Notes under the pieces: generated by a model
The model's input: only the letters and a program-made list of their open reading frames with translations
Databases searched by the model: none
Told to the model about the DNA's origin: nothing
Source: Micromonospora sp. U21
GTDB taxonomy: Bacteria > Actinomycetota > Actinomycetes > Mycobacteriales > Micromonosporaceae
NCBI RefSeq assembly: GCF_018070045.1
Contig: NZ_JAGPYK010000011.1
Coordinates: 62,001-126,000, forward strand
Direction of reading: 5' to 3'
Length of the DNA: 64,000 bases
Program-made: the position numbers and the translations under genes
Part shown: one piece after another, positions 33,316-41,020 of the stretch
Layout: every line of letters begins with the position of its first letter
Numbering within the stretch: position 1 is the first letter of the stretch

Positions 33316-33909
33316 TCAGAGGTACTGACCGGTGTTGTGCCCCTCGCCACCGGTCGGCTGGCCGATGCCCGGCATCCCGGGCACGATCCCCCCGGGACCG
33401 CTGGGCAGCGCCTGCCGGCCGGATCGCATCTGCTCCAGCTGGACCCGGGCAGCCATCTGCTGGGCGACCAGGGCCGCCTGGATGCCGTGGAACAGACCCT
33501 CCAGCCAGCCGACGAGCTGGGCGTGCGCGATCCGCAGCTCGCTCTCGCTCGGGGCCTTGTCCTCCGTGAAGGGCAGCGAGATCCGCTCCAACTCGTCGCG
33601 CAGCTCGGGCGCGAGGCCGTCCTTGAGCTCGACGATGGACCGCTCGTGGATCTCGCGCATCCGGTTGCGGCTGGCGTCGTCCAGTGGAGCGGCCTTGACC
33701 TCCTCCAGCAACTGCTTGATCATGCTGCCGATCCGCATCACCTTGGCCGGCTGCTCGACCAGGCGGGTCGGGTCCTCGCCCTGCCCCTCCTCGGTCTGCA
33801 CCGTGCCGATCGGCCGGCCGTCCGGGCCGACCACCACCACGGTGCCGGAGTGGCCGGAGTCGTCGCCTTCGGGCTCGTCGTTCTGTGCAGCGGAGTGCGC
33901 TTCGGTCAT
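33316..33909 (-). CDS. bpa: Bacterial proteasome activator
   Basis: A 197-residue homologue of Bpa/PafE, the ATP-independent activator of the actinobacterial 20S proteasome. An acidic, disordered start (TEAHSAAQNDEPEGDDSG) is followed by PDGRPIGTV and a four-helix core (about 60-160) with RIGSMIKQLLEEVKAAPLD, REIHERSIVELKDGL and LVGWLEGLFHGIQAALVAQQ. The C-terminus is GQYL, the motif that docks into the alpha-ring pockets of the core particle. No prc or mpa genes lie in the window. An in-frame ATG at 33918 is a possible earlier start. Confidence 0.93.
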   Translation of the reverse strand: MTEAHSAAQNDEPEGDDSGHSGTVVVVGPDGRPIGTVQTEEGQGEDPTRLVEQPAKVMRIGSMIKQLLEEVKAAPLDDASRNRMREIHERSIVELKDGLAPELRDELERISLPFTEDKAPSESELRIAHAQLVGWLEGLFHGIQAALVAQQMAARVQLEQMRSGRQALPSGPGGIVPGMPGIGQPTGGEGHNTGQYL

Positions 33910-33990
33910 GGGGTCCATCTTTACCCAGCGGGCGCAACCCATGCCGCCCGGGACCGACTCCCGGGCCCGAACCACCCGGGCGGGGCGCGC

Positions 33991-33996
33991 TACCGT
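33991..33996 (+). promoter_or_regulatory. -10 element of the esterase gene
   Basis: TACCGT ends 6 nt before the ATG at 34003. Confidence 0.5.
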
Positions 33997-34002
33997 CGCG
34001 CC

Positions 34003-34800
34003 ATGCCTGCCGACCCGCGCGCCGTGCTCACCCGGCCCGCTCCGGAGCCCGACCGGACCGTGGCATACGGCGACCACCCCGACCAGGTGGCCGACCTGCG
34101 GCAGCCGGCCGGGGCCGGCCCGGCACGACCGTTGGTCGTCGTGGTGCACGGCGGCTTCTGGCGGGCCGAGTACGACCGGCGCCACACCGGGCCGCTGGCG
34201 GCGGCTCTCGCCGCCGCCGGCCACCCGGTCGCGCAGTTGGAGTACCGGCGCACCGGGCAGCCGGGCGGCGGGTGGCCGGGCACCATGACCGACGTGCTGA
34301 CCGGGGTCGCCGAGCTGCCCGGGCTGGCCGCCGAGGCGCTGCCCGGCCGGGTGACGCGCGCCGCCCCGATCCTCATCGGTCACTCCGCCGGTGGCCACCT
34401 GGCGCTGTACGCGGCGGCCACCGCGCCCGCGACGGTGGGCGGCGTGCTCGCCCTGGCCCCGGTGGCCGACCTGGCCGAGGCGTACCGGCAGAATCTGGAC
34501 TCGGGCGCGGTGGCGGCGCTGCTCGGCGGCGGTCCGGCGCAGGTCCCGGACCGGTACGCGGCGATCGATCCACGGTCATTGGTGCCGATACGGACACGGA
34601 CAGTAGTGATACACGGCTCGGCCGACCAGCAGGTGCCGGTGACGATGAGCCGGGCCTTCGTCTCGGCGGCGCGTGCCGCAGGATCCGATATCTCCCTTGT
34701 TGAGCTGCCCGGATGCGAGCATTTCGGGCTGATCGACCCGGAGTCCCCGGCCTGGCCCCGGGTCCTCGTTATGTTGCGGTCCCTGCACGATGATCACTAG
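34003..34800 (+). CDS. Alpha/beta-hydrolase (esterase, kynurenine-formamidase-like)
   Basis: A 265-residue hydrolase. HGGFWRAEYDR is the oxyanion-hole motif of the BD-FAE/kynurenine formamidase group, LIGHSAGGHLAL holds the nucleophilic Ser, VIHGSADQQVPV the acid, and PGCEHFGLIDP the catalytic His. It is soluble with no signal peptide. The HGGFW motif is seen in arylformamidases, but no tryptophan-degradation genes are adjacent, so the substrate is open. The frame is open far upstream, but that part overlaps bpa on the other strand. Confidence 0.87.
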   Translation: MPADPRAVLTRPAPEPDRTVAYGDHPDQVADLRQPAGAGPARPLVVVVHGGFWRAEYDRRHTGPLAAALAAAGHPVAQLEYRRTGQPGGGWPGTMTDVLTGVAELPGLAAEALPGRVTRAAPILIGHSAGGHLALYAAATAPATVGGVLALAPVADLAEAYRQNLDSGAVAALLGGGPAQVPDRYAAIDPRSLVPIRTRTVVIHGSADQQVPVTMSRAFVSAARAAGSDISLVELPGCEHFGLIDPESPAWPRVLVMLRSLHDDH

Positions 34801-34880
34801 CCATTGACGCAGCGTCGCGGAGCAGGTAGAACGCCGGAGGGGCGATGTTCTGCCCTGCAACGCTCCTGGGAAGGAACTCG

Positions 34881-36068
34881 GTGTCGCAGATGAATCGCAG
34901 GCGGGCGCTCCAACTGTTGGCCGCGCTCGGTACGACCGGATTCGCCGCCGCGTGCGGCTCCGACACCGACGACCAGTCGACCGCCGACCGGGGCCCAATC
35001 AAGATCGGTCTGATCACGCCGCAGGCCGGCGGCTTCAAGAGCATCGGTGACGACATCACCAACGGCTTCCAGCTCTTCCTCGACCTGCACGACCAGCGGC
35101 TGGGCGGGCACCCGGTGGAGCTGCTGACTGCCGACGAGGGTGACACCGCCAAGACCGGCAAGGCCGCCGTCGAAGACCTGCTCAAGCAGGGCGCGCTGGC
35201 GCTCACCGGGGTGGTCAACTCGGCGGTGATGGTCGGCATCCGGGACACCGTGGAGCAGGCCCGGGTCCCGCTGATCGGCTCCAACGCCTCGCCGAGCAGC
35301 CTGCAGAGCGTCTTCTACATCTGGCGGACGTCCTACGTGCTGGACGAGGCCGGCCGGGCGCTGGGTCGCTACCTGCGCGACCAGCTGCCGTCGAACGGCC
35401 GCATCGCGATGATCATGCCGGAGAACGTCGGCAGCCCGGACGTGGTGCGCGGCTTCCGGCAGGAGTTCGGCGCCAGCGACCCGCGGATCGCCGACCCGGT
35501 GACCAACACCAACCCCACCCCCAACCCGGGGAAGAACACGTACGTCGCGGACATCCGCAAGGCGCTGACCAAGAAGCCGACCGCGGTCGTCTGCTTCTAC
35601 GCCGGCGCGGCGGCGGTGGAGTTCATCAAGCAGCTGCGTGACCAGTTCTCCGGGCCGGTTTACGCACCCGGCTTCCTCACCGAGGGCACCGTGCTGGAGA
35701 GCATGGACAGGGACGCGCTCGGCATCCAGACCGCGCTGAACTACTCGGCCGACCTGAACAACACGTCCAACCGGGTCTTCGCCTCGGCCTACCGCAAGAA
35801 GTACCAGGTCACCCCGACCACCTACGCCATGGCGTCGTACGACGCGGCGCAGGTGCTCGACCAGGCGATCCAGCTGACCGGTGGGTCACCCACCCCCCAG
35901 CAGGTCAACCTGGCGCTGGGCAAGATCGGCCAGATCGACAGCCCGCGCGGCATCTGGCAGTTCAACCAGCCGCGCACCCCGCAGCAGAAGTGGTACCTGC
36001 GCGAGGTGCAGCGCGACGGTCAGGTCATGTCGAACGTGCTGATCAACGAGCTGGCCACGCTGGGCTGA
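34881..36068 (+). CDS. ABC transporter substrate-binding lipoprotein (branched-chain amino-acid type)
   Basis: A 395-residue periplasmic-binding protein type I. The signal (NRRRALQLLAALGTTGFAAAC) has a twin-Arg-like n-region and a lipobox Cys near residue 24. The mature part has IKIGLITPQAGGFKSIGDD, a TADEGDT ligand-region motif and VPLIGSNASPSS, as in LivJ/UrtA-like receptors. No permease or ATPase genes follow, so it is an orphan binding protein. The GTG at 34881 has GGAAGGA just upstream. A GC-rich hairpin follows the stop. Confidence 0.85.
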   Translation: MSQMNRRRALQLLAALGTTGFAAACGSDTDDQSTADRGPIKIGLITPQAGGFKSIGDDITNGFQLFLDLHDQRLGGHPVELLTADEGDTAKTGKAAVEDLLKQGALALTGVVNSAVMVGIRDTVEQARVPLIGSNASPSSLQSVFYIWRTSYVLDEAGRALGRYLRDQLPSNGRIAMIMPENVGSPDVVRGFRQEFGASDPRIADPVTNTNPTPNPGKNTYVADIRKALTKKPTAVVCFYAGAAAVEFIKQLRDQFSGPVYAPGFLTEGTVLESMDRDALGIQTALNYSADLNNTSNRVFASAYRKKYQVTPTTYAMASYDAAQVLDQAIQLTGGSPTPQQVNLALGKIGQIDSPRGIWQFNQPRTPQQKWYLREVQRDGQVMSNVLINELATLG

Positions 36069-36088
36069 GCGCCACCAGGAGCAAGGTC

Positions 36089-36122
36089 AGGGGCCGGTCT
36101 CCCGGAAGGGAGGCCGGCCCCT
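36089..36122 (+). terminator. Hairpin terminator after the binding-protein gene
   Basis: AGGGGCCGG and CCGGCCCCT pair perfectly, extended inward by CTCCC and GGGAG with one mismatch, around a 4-nt GGAA loop. There is no T-run. It lies between convergent genes and can serve both. Confidence 0.6.
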
Positions 36123-36144
36123 GCCGTACGGGGCGGTGTTCCGG

Positions 36145-36969
36145 TCAGTGCCGGAGTTCGGCGATGCAGCACTTCACGCTGCCGCCGCCCTTCTTCAGCT
36201 CGGCCAGCTCGACCGGGACCGGGGTGTAGCCGACGGCCTTGAGCTTGCCTGCCAGCCGGGTGGCCTCGCTGTTGAGCACCACGTTCGCGCCGTCGCTGAC
36301 CAGGTTGAGCCCGAAGGCCATCGCGTCCTCGTCGTCGGCGATCACCGCGTCCGGGAAGAGCTGGGTGAGCACCCGCTGGCTGGCCGCGGAGAACGCGCCG
36401 GGGAAGTAGACGATGTTCGAGTCGTCGATGGAGGCGAGCGCCACGTCCAGGTGGTAGAAGCGCGGGTCGATCAGGCGCAGCGACACCACCGGCCGGCCCA
36501 GCGCCTCCTGCGCCTCGGCGTGCGCCGGGATCTCGGTGCGGAAGCCGTGCCCGGCCAGGATGAGCCCGCCGTGCGCCTCCGGCACGTACGCGAAGTCACC
36601 CTCGCCCTCATTGATCTCGCTCGGGGCGATGAACCGCCAGCCCTGCGACTCGTGGAAGGCATGGTGCAGAGCGGCCTCGGCGGCTCGCTGCTCGTGCTTG
36701 AACCGCGCGCCGTAGACACTGCCGTCGACCATGAAGGCCCCGTTGGCGGCGTACACCATGTCGGGCAGGCCACGCTCGGGGGTGAGCAGGTGCACCTCGT
36801 GGCCGAGGCCGACCAGCGTCTCGCGCAGCCGGTCCCACTGCTTGACGGCCAGTTCCCGGTCGACCGGGGTGGTCACGTCCATCCACGGATTGATCGCGTA
36901 CTCCACCGCGAAGTGCTCGGGCGAGCACATGAGATATGTCCGCTTTCGCGGGACTCGCTGCTGGTTCAC
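36145..36969 (-). CDS. Dimethylarginine dimethylaminohydrolase-like enzyme
   Basis: A 274-residue member of the amidinotransferase/DDAH superfamily. It has YLMCSPEHFAVEYAINPWMD, the substrate-site DMVYAANGAFMVDG, EGEGDFAYVPEAHGGLILAG, the His in FYHLDVALASIDD and the catalytic Cys in GGGSVKCCIAEL at the C-terminus. It hydrolyses a guanidino compound, probably a methylarginine or arginine. The GTG at 36969 gives the family-like start MNQQRVPRKRTY. It is transcribed divergently from an Lrp/AsnC gene, a common control arrangement. Confidence 0.85.
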   Translation of the reverse strand: MNQQRVPRKRTYLMCSPEHFAVEYAINPWMDVTTPVDRELAVKQWDRLRETLVGLGHEVHLLTPERGLPDMVYAANGAFMVDGSVYGARFKHEQRAAEAALHHAFHESQGWRFIAPSEINEGEGDFAYVPEAHGGLILAGHGFRTEIPAHAEAQEALGRPVVSLRLIDPRFYHLDVALASIDDSNIVYFPGAFSAASQRVLTQLFPDAVIADDEDAMAFGLNLVSDGANVVLNSEATRLAGKLKAVGYTPVPVELAELKKGGGSVKCCIAELRH

Positions 36970-36977
36970 GGTCACCA

Positions 36978-36983
36978 AGAGTA
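36978..36983 (-). promoter_or_regulatory. -10 element of the DDAH-like gene
   Basis: TACTCT on the minus strand ends 8 nt before the GTG at 36969. The 68-bp divergent gap to the Lrp gene is where that regulator would be expected to bind. Confidence 0.4.
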
Positions 36984-37037
36984 GGTACCGTTGAACTTTG
37001 GTAACAGCCACAACCATTGCTTCCCAGAGGCGGAACG

Positions 37038-37496
37038 TTGCAGATAGACGCGGTAGACCAGCGGATCATTGCGTTGCTCGTCGCCGACGCCCGCGCGTCG
37101 TACGCCGACATCGGCACCCGGGTGTCACTCTCCGCCCCGGCGGTCAAGCGCCGGGTCGACAGGTTGCGCGCCACCGGCGTGATCAGGGGATTCACGGCGG
37201 TGGTTGATCCGGCGGCCGTCGGCTGGACCACCGAGGCGTTCGTCGAGCTGTTCTGTGCCGGCCGGACCACCCCGGCACAGATCGGCGTGGCGGCCCGCCG
37301 GCACCCGGAGGTGGTCGGCGCGTACACCGTCTCCGGCGAGGCGGACGCACTGGTGCACCTGCGCGCCGCGGACATCGCCCACCTGGAGGCGGCGCTGGAG
37401 CGGCTACGCGCCGAGTCCTTCGTGACGTCCACCCGCAGCACCATCGTGCTCTCCCGGCTGGTCGAGTCCCCCGGCGTCGGTCCCTCCACCCGCTGA
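37038..37496 (+). CDS. Lrp/AsnC-family transcriptional regulator
   Basis: A 152-residue regulator. An N-terminal winged helix-turn-helix (about 3-55) has DQRIIALLVADARASYADIG and LSAPAVKRRVDRLRATGVI. A C-terminal RAM/ACT domain (about 65-145) has EVVGAYTVSGEADALVHLR. It senses an amino acid and probably controls the divergent DDAH-like gene. The start is taken as TTG 37038, because AGAGGCGG lies upstream and the product begins MQIDAVDQR; longer versions add residues without support. Confidence 0.88.
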   Translation: MQIDAVDQRIIALLVADARASYADIGTRVSLSAPAVKRRVDRLRATGVIRGFTAVVDPAAVGWTTEAFVELFCAGRTTPAQIGVAARRHPEVVGAYTVSGEADALVHLRAADIAHLEAALERLRAESFVTSTRSTIVLSRLVESPGVGPSTR

Positions 37497-37640
37497 CCGG
37501 ATCCGCCTCGGCCGCCAACGGTGGCCCGGGTCGGAAATTCGGAACGGGACGACCGACGGGAACGGGAGCGACCGGGGCCGCGTCCAACCGCAGTGGCCCC
37601 TGCCCGACGGCCGGCCACCGCAGCATGACCCTCCCTCCCC

Positions 37641-37684
37641 GGCGGGTGGGGCCTGGTTCTCGGGGTTTCCGGGCCCCACCCGCC
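37641..37684 (+). terminator. 13-bp perfect hairpin downstream of the Lrp gene
   Basis: GGCGGGTGGGGCC (37641-37653) and GGCCCCACCCGCC (37672-37684) are exact inverted repeats with an 18-nt loop. It lies 144 bp after the Lrp stop and directly before a promoter, so it probably separates the two transcription units. I see no gene in the rest of this 266-bp gap. Confidence 0.6.
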
Positions 37685-37685
37685 C

Positions 37686-37716
37686 TTGACCTCAACCCCG
37701 GTTGAGCAGATGAACT
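37686..37716 (+). promoter_or_regulatory. MerR/SoxR-type promoter of the quinone oxidoreductase gene
   Basis: TTGACC (37686-37691) and TGAACT (37711-37716) are separated by 19 bp, the stretched spacing typical of MerR-family promoters. The palindrome CTCAACC-CC-GGTTGAG (37691-37706) fills the spacer. SoxR-like regulators bind such elements and activate redox genes. The regulator is not encoded in the window. Confidence 0.6.
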
Positions 37717-37762
37717 GACGGCACAGCGTGGGCACCACGCCCACCGCGGCCGAGGGGATCCC

Positions 37763-38719
37763 ATGCGAGCGGTCTGGTTACGTGAATTCGGCGGGCCCGA
37801 GGTGCTCGTGCCCGGCCCGGCACCCGACCCGGCGCCCGGCCCCGGCCAGGTGCTGATCGACATCGCGTACGCGAACATCACCTTCGTCGAGACGCAGCAG
37901 CGCGCCGGTCGCCCCGGGCCGTTCCGGGTCACCCCACCGCTCATCCCCGGCAACGGTGTCGGCGGGGTGATCGCCGCCGTCGGGCCGGACGTCGACCCCG
38001 GACTGACCGGGCGACGGGTGGTCAGCGCCACGGGCGGCTCCGGCGGATACGCCGAACGCGCGGCGGTGGACGCGTCCGCGCCGATCGAGGTCCCGGCCGG
38101 GCTGGCGCTGGACGCGGCGGTCGCGCTGCTGGCCGACGGACGTACCGCCACGATGCTGATCGAGGCGGTCGGCGTCCGCCCTGGCGACCGGGTACTGGTG
38201 GAGGCCGCGGCGGGCGGGGTGGGCAGCCTGCTCGTGCAGCTCGCGGCCCAGGCCGGTGCGCGGGTGATCGGCTTGGCCGGTGGGCCACGCAAGGTGGACC
38301 TGCTGCCCGGACTGGGTGTCGATCTGGCGGTCGACTACCGCGGGCCGGGCTGGGAGAACCGGGTCCGGGACGCGGTGGGCGGGATCGACGTGGTGTTCGA
38401 CGGTGTCGGCGGGTCGGTCGCCCAGACGGCGTTCGGCCTGCTGGCCCCGGGTGGCCGCATGGTCAGCTTCGGGTTGGCCAGCGGCGAGTGGTCACCGGTG
38501 CCGGCGGAGGCCGCCATCACACGGCAGGTCACGCTGGTCCGGCCGGACGTGCCGCCCGCGCGGCTGCGGGCGTACACCGGTCGGGCGCTGGCGGAGGCGG
38601 CGGCCGGCCGGCTGCGGCCCCTGATCGGGCAGCGTTTCCCGCTGGAGCGCGCCGCCGACGCGCACGCCGCCATCGAGGCCCGCTCGACAGTCGGCAAGAC
38701 CCTGCTGGTCGTCTCCTGA
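37763..38719 (+). CDS. Zinc-type alcohol dehydrogenase/quinone oxidoreductase
   Basis: A 318-residue medium-chain dehydrogenase/reductase without the zinc-ligand cysteines, as in QOR (NADPH:quinone reductase). The GroES-like part begins VWLREFGGPEVLV, and PLIPGNGVGGVIAAVGPDV follows. The Rossmann part has VLVEAAAGGVGSLLVQLA, the dinucleotide motif. It probably reduces quinones or enones. A MerR-type promoter suggests induction by redox or electrophile stress. Codon 6 is TTA (37778-37780), rare in this genome type and a hint of bldA dependence. Confidence 0.88.
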   Translation: MRAVWLREFGGPEVLVPGPAPDPAPGPGQVLIDIAYANITFVETQQRAGRPGPFRVTPPLIPGNGVGGVIAAVGPDVDPGLTGRRVVSATGGSGGYAERAAVDASAPIEVPAGLALDAAVALLADGRTATMLIEAVGVRPGDRVLVEAAAGGVGSLLVQLAAQAGARVIGLAGGPRKVDLLPGLGVDLAVDYRGPGWENRVRDAVGGIDVVFDGVGGSVAQTAFGLLAPGGRMVSFGLASGEWSPVPAEAAITRQVTLVRPDVPPARLRAYTGRALAEAAAGRLRPLIGQRFPLERAADAHAAIEARSTVGKTLLVVS

Positions 38720-38727
38720 AGCCGTGC

Positions 38728-39834
38728 TCAGAGGTACATGCCGGTGCGGTGCTCGGACTCGTCGCGCCGGACCGGCTTGTCGCCCTCGCCGAAGAACCGC
38801 TTCCCGCCGAACTCGCCGTGCAACCGGTCGTCCAGCTCGTCGGCGAGCCCGGTCATCACCTGCACCGCCAACATCAGGTGGGTGGCCTGGAAGTTGCGGC
38901 CGAAGACCGGAATGGACGCCCAGACGGTGTCGTCGGCGCAGTAGAGCCGGCCGATCGGCATCCGGTTGGTCAGCTCGGAGAGCTTGACGTAGAGCCGCTC
39001 GGTCGGCTCCACCTCGGTGAGCACCGGGGAGAAGACGTCCACCAGGGGCGGGTTGTCCCGCACCCGGACGAAGACCATCGCCGAACCGGCGCGGATGGTG
39101 ATGTCGCCGTCCGAGTCGATCTGCAACCGGTCGGTGTCGGACTTCAACATGGTGGAGACCACGGTGCGGACCCGATCCGCCAGGTCGAGCACGTCGTCCC
39201 GCTCGACCTGCGCGGCGGCCGCCTCGGCCAGTGCCTCCTCCAGGTCGGCCTCGACGTCGGCGTCCGGACCGAACTCGCTACGCGCGGTGCCCAGCGCCTC
39301 CACGGTCAGCGGCTCGCCCTCGGCGTCCTGCACCAGGTAGACGAGGAACGCCGGGTGCGGGGCACCGTAGACGTCACGCAGCGTCCGGGAGAGCAGCGCC
39401 GCGATCCGGGTCGCCTCCGCTGTCGTGCCGTCCAACCCGAAGGAGCCGCCGGAGCCGGCCACCACCCCGGGCGGGGACCAACCGAGCGCGACCATGTCCG
39501 CCACCGCGGCGCGATCCAGCCGGTAGCCCGCCGGCAGGGCGGCGTTGCCGACCGCCCGGGCGGAGAGCCCGCCGTCGCCGGCCACGTCGACGCTGATCGA
39601 GTAGACGGCGTCCCCGGTGCCGGAGGCGGTGGGGTCCAGGGTCAGCTCGAGGTGCGCGCCGGCGGGCAGCTCCCGCAGCCGGACGGCGAGCGCGCGGGCG
39701 AACTCCCGCCACGCCTCCGTCACCTTGGCCCGCAGATCCGTGGTGCTCGGCTCGTCGAGCAGGATCGACTCCGCCGGCTCGGCCGTACCGCCGGGCAGCT
39801 CATTGTTCGGCGCCGAGGGGTGGTCAGCCGTCAT
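38728..39834 (-). CDS. YbjN/T3SS-chaperone-fold protein with GMYL C-terminus
   Basis: A 368-residue protein. An N-terminal unit (about 30-150) has DLRAKVTEAWREFARAL and AVYSISVDVAGDGG. A C-terminal YbjN/CesT-like unit (about 215-350) has STMLKSDTDRLQIDSDGD, ERLYVKLSELTNRMPIGR and IFGRNFQATHLM-like segments. Proteins of this fold resemble secretion chaperones. The last residues HRTGMYL resemble the NTGQYL end of Bpa, encoded 5 kb away. A conventional promoter (TAGGGT) and the ribosome-binding site GGAGG precede the ATG at 39834. Confidence 0.75.
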   Translation of the reverse strand: MTADHPSAPNNELPGGTAEPAESILLDEPSTTDLRAKVTEAWREFARALAVRLRELPAGAHLELTLDPTASGTGDAVYSISVDVAGDGGLSARAVGNAALPAGYRLDRAAVADMVALGWSPPGVVAGSGGSFGLDGTTAEATRIAALLSRTLRDVYGAPHPAFLVYLVQDAEGEPLTVEALGTARSEFGPDADVEADLEEALAEAAAAQVERDDVLDLADRVRTVVSTMLKSDTDRLQIDSDGDITIRAGSAMVFVRVRDNPPLVDVFSPVLTEVEPTERLYVKLSELTNRMPIGRLYCADDTVWASIPVFGRNFQATHLMLAVQVMTGLADELDDRLHGEFGGKRFFGEGDKPVRRDESEHRTGMYL

Positions 39835-40006
39835 GATCGCCTCCGTCCGTCACGATCACCCTACCCACGCCGTCCGGACGTCGAATCAGCCCGGACCGGG
39901 ATCGGACAACCGCACCGGCCGGCACGGATCCGCGGCGGTTCTCATCGGTGCGGAGGCTGCCCGGTCCGGGCGCTCCACACCCCCCGCCCCGACGGTCGCC
40001 CGGCGG

Positions 40007-40273
40007 TCAGACCGCCGACGGTTCGGCGGGATCGCCGCCCAGCTCGACCGGCCAGGTGGCCGCGAGGGCGCTGAGCCGGGCGGCGGCGTCCGCCGGGTCG
40101 GCGCCCCGGCCCACCGCCAGCCCCAACAGGTACGCGGTGACCGGCGCGCCCGGTCGCAGCACCTGGTGGGCGACGTCGCGGGCCAGGTCCAGCACCACCG
40201 GCACGGGCACCTGGGCCGGGCCCAGGCCCAGCTCGGCACAGGCCGTCGTCACCCAGTCGTCCATCACCGTCAT
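40007..40273 (-). CDS. DUF6457 domain protein
   Basis: An 88-residue helical protein of the small actinobacterial DUF6457 family, with MDDWVTTACAELGLG, LDLARDVAHQVLRPGAPVT and AYLLGLAVGRGADP. The gene regularly accompanies mobA, and here its start overlaps the mobA stop by 4 nt (ATGA), so it is probably linked to molybdopterin guanine dinucleotide formation. The ATG at 40273 has GGAGGAG 8 nt upstream, which decides it over the GTG at 40282. Confidence 0.8.
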   Translation of the reverse strand: MTVMDDWVTTACAELGLGPAQVPVPVVLDLARDVAHQVLRPGAPVTAYLLGLAVGRGADPADAAARLSALAATWPVELGGDPAEPSAV

Positions 40274-40926
40274 CGCGCCCACTCCTCCGCCCGGCGTACG
40301 TCCTCGTCAGTGTCGCAGTCGAACCAGGGCGGCGGGCCGTCACCGGACCAGGGCACCTCGCGCACGACGAGGCCGGCCAGCAGCGCCCGGACCGGAGCCC
40401 CGGCGAGGCTACCGCCCCGCTCGGCCGCCAGCCGGTCCAGCCCGGCACGCAGCGCGTCAACCCGCCACACCCCGCAGAGCGACTGCCGCCGCCCATCCGC
40501 GTCGACGAAGCACGCCCCATCGGATAGCCGCTCCGGCCCGACGCGGCTGGAACCGCTCGCCGGGACGGCCGGCCCGGTGTGGCAGGGCGGGGCCAGGTGG
40601 GTCAGCAGCTCGCCGATCGCGGCGCGGCTGAGCAGCGGCAGGTCGGCGGCGAGCAGCGCGACCAGGTCCGTTGCCGGGTCGAGCAGCGCCAGCCCGGCCG
40701 CCGCTGCGGCGACCGGTCCCCCGCCGGGCGGATCCTCCCGGGTCACCCGTACGCCGGGCGGAACCGCGCCGGCCGGACCGACCAGCACCCGCGGCGCGGC
40801 ATCGTCGACAGCCGCCAGCACCCGGTCGCGCATCGACCGGCCGCCCACCGGGAGCGCGGGCTTGTCCACCCCGCCCATCCGTCGGGCGGCCCCACCGGCG
40901 AGCACCACCGCGGCGTACGTCCCCAT
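40270..40926 (-). CDS. mobA: Molybdenum cofactor guanylyltransferase
   Basis: A 218-residue nucleotidyltransferase that attaches GMP to molybdopterin. The GTP-binding start is VVLAGGAARRMGGVDKPAL, followed by PGGGPVAAAAAG and the metal-binding Asp in LLAADLPLLS. The last part has WFDCDTDEDVRRAEEW, a common end in MobA. It starts at ATG 40926 in a leaderless context (TACCGT, 6 nt gap). It is divergent from fdhD, consistent with a function for Mo enzymes such as formate dehydrogenase. Confidence 0.92.
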   Translation of the reverse strand: MGTYAAVVLAGGAARRMGGVDKPALPVGGRSMRDRVLAAVDDAAPRVLVGPAGAVPPGVRVTREDPPGGGPVAAAAAGLALLDPATDLVALLAADLPLLSRAAIGELLTHLAPPCHTGPAVPASGSSRVGPERLSDGACFVDADGRRQSLCGVWRVDALRAGLDRLAAERGGSLAGAPVRALLAGLVVREVPWSGDGPPPWFDCDTDEDVRRAEEWAR

Positions 40927-40932
40927 CCGGCC

Positions 40933-40938
40933 ACGGTA
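40933..40938 (-). promoter_or_regulatory. -10 element of mobA
   Basis: TACCGT on the minus strand ends 6 nt before the ATG at 40926. Confidence 0.5.
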
Positions 40939-41020
40939 GCCGTGCCGCCAGCCGTTCGACGGCCGGCGCCAATGCCCGGTGGCCGTGCGGGCGTACCGAC
41001 GCGGGGTGCAGGATGGCGGG

